DNA from: an uncultured Xylophilus sp.
GTDB lineage: Bacteria > Pseudomonadota > Gammaproteobacteria > Burkholderiales > Burkholderiaceae_C
Reading direction: 5' to 3'
Length of the DNA: 39,704 nucleotides
Assembly: GCA_913776965.1 (NCBI GenBank)
Contig: CAJYQL010000102.1
Coordinates: 1 to 39,704, forward strand
Part shown: one piece after another, positions 1 through 9,484 of the stretch
How the letters are laid out: each line of letters begins with the position of its first letter
Numbering within the stretch: the first letter of the stretch is position 1
Position numbers and translations under genes: made by a program
Notes under the pieces: model-generated
The model's input: the letters and a program-made list of their open reading frames with translations, nothing else
The model's database searches: none
What the model was told of the DNA's origin: nothing

Positions 1-1371
<1,371 letters not shown>

Positions 1372-1424
1372 GGGAACGGCAATAATCCGGTTTGCAAACA
1401 ACCGGTTACATCCGGTGCCTGCCA

Positions 1425-2486
1425 ATGAAAGAGCCGGAGATTTTATCGGTCCCTCCCCTGGACGACGCCGACGCCGATGCGCTGGCGCCGCTGCGGCCGC
1501 GCGGCCCGTTCGATGCGTGCCGCGGCGGCGTGGCCCTGCGCATCGTGCTGTTCGTCCAGGGCGTGGGCGGCATCGCCGCGATGTTCCCGGCCGACGGCAT
1601 CGGGGCCTGGCTGGTGCGTTGGGCCTTCTACGGCGGCGCCATGCTGCCGCCGACGCTCGCCTGGCTGCTGCTGATCTGCAGCCTGGGGCCGCTGATGAAG
1701 CGCAGCAGCCTGGCGATGCACTACCTCGTCGGCGGCGCGCTCGGGGCGGCGGCCGGGATGGCCGCCTGCGCCACCCTGGTCGCCGCCGCCTCGCTGCCGC
1801 TGGAGCGGGTGCCGTGGTTCGGCGCGACCGCTGCCGGCATCCTGCTGGCGATCGTCGCGGTGGCCGGCATGACCCTGCGGGCCCGCGGCCACAACCCGGC
1901 CGAAAGCGCGGCGCGGCTGGCCGAACTGCAGGCGCGCATCCGGCCGCACTTCCTGTTCAACACGCTCAACAGCGCGATCGCGCTGGTACGCGAGGAACCG
2001 GTGCGGGCGGAACTGCTGCTGGAGGACTTGGCCGAACTGTTCCGCCGCGCCCTGATGGACCCGGCCGCGACGGTGACCCTTGCCGAGGAATGCGACCTCG
2101 CCCGCCGCTACCTGCGGATGGAGCAGATCCGCTTCGGCGACCGGATGCAGGTCGAATGGGCGCTCGACCCGGCCGCGGCCGGTGCGCTGCTGCCGCCTCT
2201 GCTGCTGCAGCCGCTCGTCGAAAATGCGGTGATCTACGGCGTCGAGTCGCATGCCGGCCAGGCGCGGTTACGGGTCGAATCCGAGCGGCGCGGCCAGTCT
2301 GTCATCGTGCGCATCACGAATACCGTGCCGCCGCCCGCGCCGATGGGTCCGCCCTGCCGCGCAGGCCACGGCATCGCGCTGGCCAACGTCCGCGACCGCC
2401 TGTTCCTGATGCACGACCTGCAGTCCTCCTTCCGCGCCGAGCGCAAGGGCGATCTGTTTCACGTGCGACTCCGTATGCCCGCCTGA
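1425..2486 (+). CDS. algZ: AlgZ/LytS-type sensor histidine kinase
   Basis: Membrane sensor kinase of the His_kinase (LytS/YehU/AlgZ) family, expected to phosphorylate the LytTR regulator encoded next. 353 residues from ATG 1425; an in-frame TTG at 1392 would add 11 unlikely residues. About four hydrophobic segments lie at residues 37-55, 62-90, 98-122 and 131-151, with a short N-terminal tail. The phospho-acceptor block is [12 protein letters not shown] with His175, followed by a single ATPase domain whose N box reads LVENAVIYG near residue 265. There is no large periplasmic sensor domain, so sensing is probably within the membrane. The neighbouring argH supports AlgZ (FimS); the actual regulon in this organism cannot be read from the sequence. 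Confidence 0.88.
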   Translation: MKEPEILSVPPLDDADADALAPLRPRGPFDACRGGVALRIVLFVQGVGGIAAMFPADGIGAWLVRWAFYGGAMLPPTLAWLLLICSLGPLMKRSSLAMHYLVGGALGAAAGMAACATLVAAASLPLERVPWFGATAAGILLAIVAVAGMTLRARGHNPAESAARLAELQARIRPHFLFNTLNSAIALVREEPVRAELLLEDLAELFRRALMDPAATVTLAEECDLARRYLRMEQIRFGDRMQVEWALDPAAAGALLPPLLLQPLVENAVIYGVESHAGQARLRVESERRGQSVIVRITNTVPPPAPMGPPCRAGHGIALANVRDRLFLMHDLQSSFRAERKGDLFHVRLRMPA

Positions 2487-2529
2487 CCGTGATTCCTGCC
2501 GTACCCGACCGTCGCCGCCCGTTGCCGCC

Positions 2530-3288
2530 ATGCCCCTGGATATCCTGATCGTCGACGACGAAGCGCTCGCCCGCCGCCGGCTGCGCACCCTGCTGAGCGA
2601 CTGCGGCCCCCTCGCGCCGCAGCGCCTCGACGAGGCCGACAGCGCCACCCAGGCGCTGGAACTGCTGCGCAGCCAGCGCTACGACCTGGCGCTGCTCGAC
2701 ATCCAGATGCCCGGCAGCGACGGCCTGACGCTGGCCAGCGTGCTGCGCTCCCTCGCCATGCCGCCGGCGGTGGTCTTCGTGACCGCCCACGCCTCGCACG
2801 CGCTGGAAGCGTTCGAGGTCGATGCGGTGGACTACCTGACCAAACCGGTGCCGCGCGAGCGGCTGCTGCAGGCGCTGCAGAAGGTCGAGCGGCTGGTGCA
2901 GGCCCGCGCCGAAGCGCAGGCGAAGGCGCAGCTCCCCGGCGAGGAGACGGCCGACACGCTGGTGATCCAGGTCCGCGGCCGGGTGGAACGGGTGCCGATC
3001 GGCGACATCCTGTTCATCAAGGCCGAACTCAAGTACCTGACCGTCCGCACCGCCGAGCGCAGCTACATCTTCGACGGGTCGCTGCAGGAGCTGGAAGAAC
3101 GGCATGCGCCGCTATTCCTACGTGTGCACCGCAATGCGCTGGTGGCGCGCCACGCGATCCGCAGCCTGGAGCGCAACTACGACGCGATCGAGGGCGAGAG
3201 CTGGGCAGTGCGGCTGCACGGCGTGCCGGAACTGGTCGGCGTATCGCGCCGCCAGGTGGTCGCGGTGCGCGACAACCTGGTGCGCTGA
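2530..3288 (+). CDS. algR: LytTR-family response regulator (AlgR-like)
   Basis: DNA-binding response regulator, 252 residues. The N-terminal receiver domain (about 1-125) has the acidic pocket D9-D10, phospho-acceptor D57 in LLDIQM, T85 in FVTAH and K105 in YLTKPV. A linker rich in Ala/Gln/Lys (about 118-143) leads to a LytTR domain (about 146-250) with the typical ILFIKAELKYLTVRT and FLRVHRNALV blocks. It lies 43 nt after the kinase gene and forms a two-gene unit with it. In Pseudomonas the next gene would be hemC; here it is an unrelated exported protein. LytTR regulators bind direct repeats; no such site could be assigned with confidence. Confidence 0.9.
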   Translation: MPLDILIVDDEALARRRLRTLLSDCGPLAPQRLDEADSATQALELLRSQRYDLALLDIQMPGSDGLTLASVLRSLAMPPAVVFVTAHASHALEAFEVDAVDYLTKPVPRERLLQALQKVERLVQARAEAQAKAQLPGEETADTLVIQVRGRVERVPIGDILFIKAELKYLTVRTAERSYIFDGSLQELEERHAPLFLRVHRNALVARHAIRSLERNYDAIEGESWAVRLHGVPELVGVSRRQVVAVRDNLVR

Positions 3289-3385
3289 AACGCACGGACG
3301 ACAGCCGACGCCCTGGGTGCTTGCGGACCGGGCTACGGCTTCCGACAATCGCCGGTTGCCCGCAGCCCTACTGGAACACCCCGCC

Positions 3386-4000
3386 ATGCCCGCCACCGCC
3401 CGTCCTACCCTCCCGACCCTTGTGCGCACCGCCGCCGGGATGGCGTTGCTTTGCCTGATCGCCCCAGCCCACGCCCAGCGCGGCGTGATGCTCGACGGCG
3501 GCGCGATGGTGGTGGATCCGGCGGCGATGCTCGGCGGCATGGGAGGTATGGGCATGGGCGGCCCGTCGATGAGCGTGGCGCGCATGACCGACAACGAATT
3601 GGCCTGCGAGCAGATCTATGCCGAAGCCGGCGTCCTGGAAAAAACCGTCGCCGCAGCACCTCCGCCGCCGGACTTCATGCGGATGGCGATGGAATCGCAG
3701 TCCGGCTCGATGGCGGTCAGCCAGGTCGGCTCGGTCGCCAGTTCGCTGCTGTCGCTGGTGCCGGGCGTCGGCGCGGTCGCGGGCACGCTGGTGTCGTCGG
3801 CCACCAGTCTCGCGGCCACGCCGTCGATGTCCGGCATGGCCGACGCGATGCAGCAGTACCAGCAGTCGGCGATGGCCACGGCCTATGCGCAGGGCCGGCA
3901 TGCCCACCTGACGCAGCTCTTCCTCACCAACAACTGCAAGGTGTCGGCCCTCGACCGCGCGGCAGTCGACCGCGCCACCGCCGCCCTGCAGCCGCGCTGA
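3386..4000 (+). CDS. Exported protein of unknown function
   Basis: 204 residues from ATG 3386. A clear Sec signal peptide (hydrophobic core around residues 15-28, likely cleavage after AHA at 30) is followed by a short Gly/Met-rich stretch (residues 45-60, GGMGGMGMGG), a conserved-looking DNELACEQIY block, and a glycine/alanine/serine-rich segment SLLSLVPGVGAVAGTLVSS that could insert into or pack against a membrane. Two cysteines remain in the mature chain (ACEQ and NNCK), so a disulfide is possible. I do not recognise the family. It follows the algR-type gene by 97 nt and converges with the ZIP transporter, the two stops being about 10 nt apart. Confidence 0.7.
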   Translation: MPATARPTLPTLVRTAAGMALLCLIAPAHAQRGVMLDGGAMVVDPAAMLGGMGGMGMGGPSMSVARMTDNELACEQIYAEAGVLEKTVAAAPPPPDFMRMAMESQSGSMAVSQVGSVASSLLSLVPGVGAVAGTLVSSATSLAATPSMSGMADAMQQYQQSAMATAYAQGRHAHLTQLFLTNNCKVSALDRAAVDRATAALQPR

Positions 4001-4009
4001 CCGGCCGCC

Positions 4010-4945
4010 TCAGCGCGGCACGGCGGACGCCCCGCCGGACGGGGCTGCTCCGGGTGCAGCGCCGTGGTCATGGCCTGCGTGGCCGTGGTCATGGCCCGCA
4101 TGGTCGTGATCGTGGTCGGGCCCTCCGTGCGCGAGCCAGCCTGCAGCCGTCACCAGCACGATGCCAACCAGCAGCCACGCGATTTGCGCGGCCGTTTCGC
4201 GGGCGCCCAGGCGTTTCTGCAGCTGCGGGATCAGGTCGGCGAGCGCGACGTAGACGAAGCTGCTCGACGCCGCCACCAGGAAGTACGGCAGCAGGTCGTG
4301 CAGCTGGCCCACCAGCAGGTAGCCGGTCAGCCCGCCGAGCGCGGTGACCGAGCCGGCGAGCGAGACCTTCACCAGCGCCATGCGCCGGCCGCCGCCACCC
4401 ACCTGCCGCAGCACCACTAGGTCGCCGATATGGTGCGGCACCTCGTGCGCCAGCACCGCCAGCGCCGCAACGAAGCCGAGCCGCAGGTCGGCCGCGAAGG
4501 CCGAGGCGATCAGGATGCCGTCGCCGAAGCAGTGGACACTGTCGCCGGTCAGGATCGCCCAGCCGCCACCCCGGGGGCTGTGGGAGTGGGCGTGTGCATG
4601 GTCATGGTCATGGTGGCTATGCCCGTGGACGTGCGCGGGTTCGGCGACGCCGTGGTGGTGCTCGTGTCCGTGGTGCCAGAGTTCGGCCTTGTCGAGCAGG
4701 AAGAAGAACACCACGCCGACCAAGAGCGTTGCGAACAGCGCCTGCGGTGATGTGCCGGCCTCGAACGCCTCCGGCAGCAGGTGCATGAAGGCGGTCGCCA
4801 GCAGCGCGCCGGCGGCCAAGCTCAGCAGGTGCTGCGGCCCGATGCCGCCCCGGCCGTTCACGCCGATGCGCAGCAGCAGCGCGGCGATCCAGACGCTGCC
4901 AACGCCTGCAACCAGCGTCGCTCCCACGATTGCTACCAATTCCAT
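4010..4945 (-). CDS. ZIP-family divalent metal transporter
   Basis: Inner-membrane ZIP (Zrt/Irt-like) transporter, 311 residues from ATG 4945; a GTG at 4978 would add 11 residues that lack ZIP character. It shows the expected helices, a long cytoplasmic loop between helices 3 and 4 packed with His (LWHHGHEHHHG and a following HGHSHHDHDHAHAHSH run), the metal-binding helix motifs HCFGDGILIASAF and HEVPHHIGD, and a second His/Asp-rich tail (HDHDHAGHDHGHAGHDHG). Zinc is the likeliest substrate, iron or manganese being alternatives. The start codon lies inside a copy of a palindromic repeat that also encodes the first residues (MELVAIVG). Confidence 0.9.
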   Translation of the reverse strand: MELVAIVGATLVAGVGSVWIAALLLRIGVNGRGGIGPQHLLSLAAGALLATAFMHLLPEAFEAGTSPQALFATLLVGVVFFFLLDKAELWHHGHEHHHGVAEPAHVHGHSHHDHDHAHAHSHSPRGGGWAILTGDSVHCFGDGILIASAFAADLRLGFVAALAVLAHEVPHHIGDLVVLRQVGGGGRRMALVKVSLAGSVTALGGLTGYLLVGQLHDLLPYFLVAASSSFVYVALADLIPQLQKRLGARETAAQIAWLLVGIVLVTAAGWLAHGGPDHDHDHAGHDHGHAGHDHGAAPGAAPSGGASAVPR

Positions 4946-4951
4946 AGCTAC
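4928..4951. repeat. Comamonadaceae-type short palindromic repeat, copy 1
   Basis: Copy of an imperfect palindrome TGCTAC-(7 nt)-ATAGCTA, matching the copies in polA (8131-8151) and lolB (26703-26726). It overlaps the ATG of the ZIP transporter gene, so the repeat supplies both the start codon and the first codons. The family assignment rests on my memory of similar repeats in Comamonadaceae genomes; the similarity among the three copies is visible directly. Confidence 0.6.
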
Positions 4952-5007
4952 TCCCGCCCTTCCCACTTGCGCCAACACGCTGTTTCTTCACGATCCGACC
5001 GGCCACG

Positions 5008-5040
5008 AAAAAGGCCGCCCTGCACCGAGGCAGGACGGCC
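5008..5040 (-). terminator. Intrinsic terminator of the dienelactone hydrolase gene
   Basis: An 11-bp stem with one mismatch (5013-5023 with 5030-5040, 6-nt loop) is followed on the minus strand by five T (5012-5008). It sits 33 nt after the stop codon of the hydrolase gene and isolates it from the ZIP transporter gene further along the same strand. Confidence 0.85.
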
Positions 5041-5072
5041 CGTGGACGAGGCGCCGGCGGCGCGGACGCGGG

Positions 5073-5969
5073 TCAGGCCACGCCGTGCTGCTTCAGCCAA
5101 GCCACTGCGCGCTTCCAGCCGTCTTCCGCGGCCGACGCCACATAGCTCGGCCGGTAGTCGGCATGGAAGGCATGGCCCGCCTCCGGGTATACGACGAACT
5201 CCGACGCCTTGGCCGCCGCGCTGCCGGTCGCCAGTACTGATTTCATCTTATCAATAGTGTCAAGGGGGATGCCGGTGTCCTTGCCGCCGTACAGGCCCAG
5301 CACTGGCGCCTGCAAGCTGGCGGCGATGTCGACCGGATGCTTCGGCGTCAAGTCGGTCGCGTTGCCGACCAGCCGGCCGTACCAGGCCACGCCGGCCTTG
5401 ACCTTGCCGGTCGCGGCGTACAGCCAGGTGATGCGGCCGCCCCAGCAGAAGCCGGTGATGCCGGCCCGCGACACGTCGCCGCCCTGCGTCGCCGCCCAGG
5501 CCAGCGCGGCGTCCAGGTCGCGCATCACCTGTGCGTCCGGCACTTTCGAGACGATCTCCGACTGCAGCCGCGCCATCTCGGGCACCTGCTTCGGATCGCC
5601 CTGCCGCGCGAACAGCTCGGGCGCGATGGCGAAATAGCCGAGCTTGGCGAAGCGCCGGCAGGTGTCCTGGATGTATTCGTGCACGCCGAAGATTTCCTGC
5701 ACCACCAGCAGCACCGGCAGCCCGGTCTTGCCCTCAGGCTTCGCCCAGTAGCCCGGCACCTTGAAGCCGCCGACGTCGTAGCCGAGCATGCCGGTCGACA
5801 GGCCGTCGGCCGGCGTGCGGATCGCCGTCTGCGCGGCGATCGGCAGCGTCGAGGCGGCGTAGCCCGCGCCCAGCGCGACCTTCAGCGCGGTGCGGCGGCT
5901 GGCGCCGCGTTCGGTCGACTGGCCGGGCAGCAGGGAATCGAGGTCGGATCGCAAGTCGTCGCGCAGCAT
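5073..5969 (-). CDS. Dienelactone hydrolase family protein with Tat-like signal
   Basis: Alpha/beta hydrolase of the DLH family, 298 residues. The catalytic triad is visible: Cys in GFCWGG (about residue 172), Asp in YGGKDTGIP (about 229) and His in AGHAFHADY (about 264), plus the usual glutamate in VVQEIFGVHEYI. The N-terminus has a basic, Tat-like motif SRRTALKVALGAGYAAS (residues 24-40), so the enzyme is probably folded in the cytosol and exported to the periplasm. The likely reaction is hydrolysis of a lactone or an activated ester; the natural substrate cannot be named. It is a single gene with its own terminator; a TACACT -10-like element lies at 6002-6007 on the minus strand. Confidence 0.88.
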   Translation of the reverse strand: MLRDDLRSDLDSLLPGQSTERGASRRTALKVALGAGYAASTLPIAAQTAIRTPADGLSTGMLGYDVGGFKVPGYWAKPEGKTGLPVLLVVQEIFGVHEYIQDTCRRFAKLGYFAIAPELFARQGDPKQVPEMARLQSEIVSKVPDAQVMRDLDAALAWAATQGGDVSRAGITGFCWGGRITWLYAATGKVKAGVAWYGRLVGNATDLTPKHPVDIAASLQAPVLGLYGGKDTGIPLDTIDKMKSVLATGSAAAKASEFVVYPEAGHAFHADYRPSYVASAAEDGWKRAVAWLKQHGVA

Positions 5970-6143
5970 TCGGTGTCTCCGAAAGAGAAGAAGGGACAGG
6001 CAGTGTAGAAACCCACCGTCACCACCGCGTTACACACTGCATTTCCAGTGGACGCCGTGGATCCGGCTCTGCCGGTCCACCGGCGGCGCCCCGGCGGGGG
6101 GGGCAGGCGGAGCGCGACGCGCGCAGCCTGGGGGCGTGCTCAG

Positions 6144-9005
6144 CTAATGCGCCTTTTCCCAGTTCGGCCCGAAGCCGATTTCCGCCAGCAGCGGCACCTT
6201 CAGGTCGGCCACGCCGGCCATGATCCGCGGCACCTCGGCGCGCACCCAGTCGGCCTCGGCCTCGGGCACCTCGAACACCAGTTCGTCGTGCACCTGCAGC
6301 ACCATCTTGGTGGCGCGGCCCTCGGCATCCAGCACCCGCTGCACCTCGACCATGCTCTTCTTGATCAGGTCGGCCGCGGTGCCCTGCATCGGCGCATTGA
6401 TCGCGGCGCGCTCGGCGCCGCCGCGGCGCGGGCCGTTCGGAGAGTTGATCTCCGGCAGGTAGAGGCGCCGCCCGAACACCGTCTCCACGTAGCCGCGCTC
6501 CTTTGCGCCGGCGCGGGTCTCGTCCATGTAGGTCTTCACGCCCGAGAAGCGCTGGAAGTACCGGTCGATGTACGCGGCCGCCGCCTTGGTCTCAATCCCC
6601 AGCGCTTTCGACAAACCGAAGCTGCTCATGCCGTAGATCAGCCCGAAGTTGATCGTCTTGGCGTAGCGGCGCTGTTCGCTGGAGACCTGCTCCAGCGCCA
6701 CGCCGAAGATCTCGGCCGCGGTCGCGCGGTGCACGTCGATGCCTTCGGTGAACGCATGCAGCAGCGCCGCGTCGCCCGACAGGTGGGCCATGATGCGCAG
6801 CTCGATCTGGCTGTAGTCGGCGCTCGCGATCAGGCTGCCGGGCGGCGCGACGAAGGCCTCGCGCACCCGGCGGCCTTCGGCGGTGCGCACCGGGATGTTC
6901 TGCAGGTTGGGGTCGTTGCTGGACAACCGCCCGGTCACCGCCACCGCCTGCGCGTAGTGGGTGTGGACCCGGCCGGTGCGCGGCAGCGCGAGCTGCGCCA
7001 GCTTGTCGGTGTAGGTGCCCTTCAGCTTCGACAGGCCGCGGTGCTGCAGGATCTTGGCCGGCAGCGGATAGTCCTCGGCGAGCTTTTCCAGCACCTCCTC
7101 GTCGGTGCTGGGCGCGCCGCTCGGGGTCTTCTTGACGATCGGCAGGCCGAGCTTGGTGAAGAAGATCTCGCCGATCTGCTTGGGGCTGCCCAGGTTGAAA
7201 GGCTGGCCGGCCAGTTCGTGCGCCTCCTGCTCCAGCTGCAGGATGCGCTGGCCCAGGTCGTGGCTTTGCGCGGCCAGCTGCTCGGCGTCGATCCGCACGC
7301 CGTTGCGCTCGATGCGGTAGAGCACTTCGCTGCTGGCGATCTCCAGGTCGTAGATGCCGCGCAGCGCGGCGTCCTGCTCCAGCCGCGGCCAGAGGGTGCG
7401 GTGCACGTCGAGCGTCTGGTCCGAATCCTCGGCCGAGTATTCCGCGGCCTTGGCGATGTCGACCTGGCTGAACGGGATCTGGCTCGCGCCCTTGCCGCAC
7501 AGGTCCTCGTAGCTGATGCCGCTGCGGCCCAGGTGCCGCTCGGCCAGGCTGCCCAGGCCGTGCGGCTTGTGCACTTCGAGCACATAGCTCTGCAGCATCG
7601 TGTCGTGGGCGTAGCCCTGCACCTCGATCCCGTGGTTGGCGAAGACGTGGCGGTCGTACTTCACATGCTGGCCGAGCTTGGCGCGTGCCGGGTCCTCCAG
7701 CCAGGGCTTGAGCTTTGCGAGCACCTCGTCGCGCGGCAGCTGGGCCGGCGCGTCGGGGTAGTCGTGGGCCAGCGGCACGTAGGCGGCCTCGCCGGGCTCG
7801 ACGCTCCAGCTCAGTCCGACGATCTCGGCGCGCATCTCGTCGAGCGAGGTGGTCTCGGTGTCGATCGCGACCAGGTCGGCTGCCTGCAGGCGGGCGAACC
7901 AGCGGTCGAAAGTCTTCCAGTCCAGGACCGTGTCGTAGCGCAGGTTGCTGACCTTCTCGGCCGCCGCCTCGGCCGGCTCGTCGAACAGGCCGGGGTCGGG
8001 CGGGCGGCCGGGCTTCTTCGACTTCTGGATCAGCTCGGGCGCGGCTTCCTGTTCGTCCAGCGCCCGCGCCATGTTCCGGAAGCCGAACTTCTCGTAAAAA
8101 GCCTTCAGAGCGCCCGTCTGCTGGGCGCCCATAGCTATGGAATCCATAGCAGGCAGTCCGGCGACGTGGCCGGCCAAATCGCAGTCGGTGCGGATCGTCA
8201 CCAGCGCGCGGCCCTGGGGCAGCCAGTCGCGGGCGTTGCGCAGGTTCTCGCCGGCCACGCCCTTGATCTCGTCGGCGCGGGCCATCAGCGCATCGAGCGA
8301 GCCGTATTCCAGCAGCCACTTGGCGGCGGTCTTCGGACCGACCTTGGGCACGCCCGGCACGTTGTCGACCGCATCGCCGACCAGCGTCTGGTAGTCCACC
8401 ATCAGCGACGGCGGTACGCCGAACTCGGCGGTCACGCCGGCCACGTCGCGCTTCTTGCCGTTCATCGTGTCGATGATGGTGATGTGCTCGTCCACCAGCT
8501 GGCTCAGGTCCTTGTCGCCGCTGGAGACGATCACCTCGATGCCCTGGCGCGAGGCGGCGACCGCCAGCGTGCCGATCACGTCGTCGGCCTCGACGTCGGG
8601 CACGCACAGCACCGGCCAGCCGAGCAGCCGCACCACCTCGTGGATCGGCTCGATCTGGCTGCGCAGGTCGTCGGGCATCGGCGCGCGCTGGGCCTTGTAC
8701 TGCGGGTACAGCGCGTTGCGGAAGGTGGGGCCGGAGGCGTCGAACACGCAGGCGGCGTATTTGGCGCGCACTTCGCGGCGCAGCGCATGCAGCATGTTGA
8801 CCATGCCGCGGATCGCACCGGTCGCCGGGCTGGTCGGATCGCCCGGCACCGCCCGCAGGTCGGGCATGGCGTGGAAGGCGCGGTAGAGGTAGCTGGAGCC
8901 GTCGATCAGCAGCAGCGTGTTGTGGCCCGCTTCGGGGACGGAGGCGGCGACCGCCGCGGCGGCGGCGATCGGGTCGGCCGCGGGGCCGGTGGAGGGGTCG
9001 CTCAT
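6144..9005 (-). CDS. polA: DNA polymerase I
   Basis: DNA repair and Okazaki-fragment polymerase, 953 residues. The 5' nuclease domain (about 1-285) begins LLLIDGSSYLYRAFHAM and contains VPDVEADDVIGTL and VSSGDKDLSQLV. The 3'-5' exonuclease domain has D382 and E384 (VAIDTETTS), so proofreading looks intact. The polymerase domain carries motif A DYSQIELR (D730), the O-helix region RRYAKTINFGLIYGMS and motif C QVHDELVFE (H906, D907). The start is ATG 9003-9005. The linker around residues 285-292 is encoded by a copy of the short palindromic repeat. 174 nt separate its stop from the start of the next minus-strand gene, with no obvious terminator. Confidence 0.97.
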   Translation of the reverse strand: MSDPSTGPAADPIAAAAAVAASVPEAGHNTLLLIDGSSYLYRAFHAMPDLRAVPGDPTSPATGAIRGMVNMLHALRREVRAKYAACVFDASGPTFRNALYPQYKAQRAPMPDDLRSQIEPIHEVVRLLGWPVLCVPDVEADDVIGTLAVAASRQGIEVIVSSGDKDLSQLVDEHITIIDTMNGKKRDVAGVTAEFGVPPSLMVDYQTLVGDAVDNVPGVPKVGPKTAAKWLLEYGSLDALMARADEIKGVAGENLRNARDWLPQGRALVTIRTDCDLAGHVAGLPAMDSIAMGAQQTGALKAFYEKFGFRNMARALDEQEAAPELIQKSKKPGRPPDPGLFDEPAEAAAEKVSNLRYDTVLDWKTFDRWFARLQAADLVAIDTETTSLDEMRAEIVGLSWSVEPGEAAYVPLAHDYPDAPAQLPRDEVLAKLKPWLEDPARAKLGQHVKYDRHVFANHGIEVQGYAHDTMLQSYVLEVHKPHGLGSLAERHLGRSGISYEDLCGKGASQIPFSQVDIAKAAEYSAEDSDQTLDVHRTLWPRLEQDAALRGIYDLEIASSEVLYRIERNGVRIDAEQLAAQSHDLGQRILQLEQEAHELAGQPFNLGSPKQIGEIFFTKLGLPIVKKTPSGAPSTDEEVLEKLAEDYPLPAKILQHRGLSKLKGTYTDKLAQLALPRTGRVHTHYAQAVAVTGRLSSNDPNLQNIPVRTAEGRRVREAFVAPPGSLIASADYSQIELRIMAHLSGDAALLHAFTEGIDVHRATAAEIFGVALEQVSSEQRRYAKTINFGLIYGMSSFGLSKALGIETKAAAAYIDRYFQRFSGVKTYMDETRAGAKERGYVETVFGRRLYLPEINSPNGPRRGGAERAAINAPMQGTAADLIKKSMVEVQRVLDAEGRATKMVLQVHDELVFEVPEAEADWVRAEVPRIMAGVADLKVPLLAEIGFGPNWEKAH
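8131..8151. repeat. Short palindromic repeat, copy 2 (inside polA)
   Basis: On the minus strand it reads TGCTAT-(7 nt)-ATAGCTAT, the same layout as the copies at 4928-4951 and 26703-26726. It lies in frame in polA at about residues 285-292 (PAMDSIAM), between the 5' nuclease and exonuclease domains, a position where extra residues are likely to be tolerated. Confidence 0.6.
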
Positions 9006-9063
9006 GGCGCGATTGTGCCTGCCGCCCCCCGGGACGATGTACCGTTCCGTGCGGGGTAGCGCC

Positions 9064-9069
9064 TACAAT
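9064..9069 (+). promoter_or_regulatory. -10 element, candidate leaderless promoter
   Basis: TACAAT lies 6 nt before the ATG of the DUF2782-type gene, so the transcript would start at or within about a base of the start codon. No convincing -35 hexamer is visible at 16-18 nt. The element sits in the 70-nt gap between the divergent polA start and this gene. Confidence 0.55.
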
Positions 9070-9075
9070 CCCGGG

Positions 9076-9438
9076 ATGCCCGCCGCCCCTGCCCTCCGCC
9101 CTGCCGACCCCCGTTTTGCGCGCCTCGCGGCGCTGTCGGCGCTGCTCGCCGCGACCGGCGCGTTCGCCCAGGCGCCGGTACCGCTGGACGCCGATCCCGC
9201 CACCGGCCAGAAGCCGCGGGTCGAGCAGCGGGTCGAGCGCATCCGGGTGGAAGACGGCGGCAGCCGCATCGACGAGGTGCGCTACGGCGGCCAGACGCAG
9301 AGCATCACCGTCCAGCCCAAGGCCAACGTGCCGCGGTACCAGATCACCCCGACCGACGGCACCCGCCGCAGCCCTGGCGGCCGCGACGGCGCCGAAACCA
9401 ACCACGGCCAGCGCGTCTGGAACGTGCTCGGTTTCTGA
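9076..9438 (+). CDS. Small exported DUF2782-type protein
   Basis: 120 residues from ATG 9076. It has an N-terminal signal-like segment (hydrophobic from about residue 16 to 30, ending GAFAQ), then a charged conserved core RVEQRVERIRVEDGGSRIDEVRYGGQTQSITV and a C-terminal YQITPTDGTRRS...RVWNVLGF. This arrangement, and its place between polA and thrB, matches the DUF2782 proteins of beta- and gammaproteobacteria. Function is not known. A TACAAT element 6 nt before the ATG and no ribosome binding site suggest leaderless translation. thrB follows after 46 nt. Confidence 0.8.
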   Translation: MPAAPALRPADPRFARLAALSALLAATGAFAQAPVPLDADPATGQKPRVEQRVERIRVEDGGSRIDEVRYGGQTQSITVQPKANVPRYQITPTDGTRRSPGGRDGAETNHGQRVWNVLGF

Positions 9439-9484
9439 CCTTCCTCCGTTTTCTCTGCAGGGCCCGGCCCTTCCCTTCCACGCC

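Noticed and set aside
6048-9059. Open frames of about 1000 codons on both strands across polA
   Set aside because: Compositional by-product of GC-rich polA; only the 953-codon frame contains polymerase and nuclease motifs.
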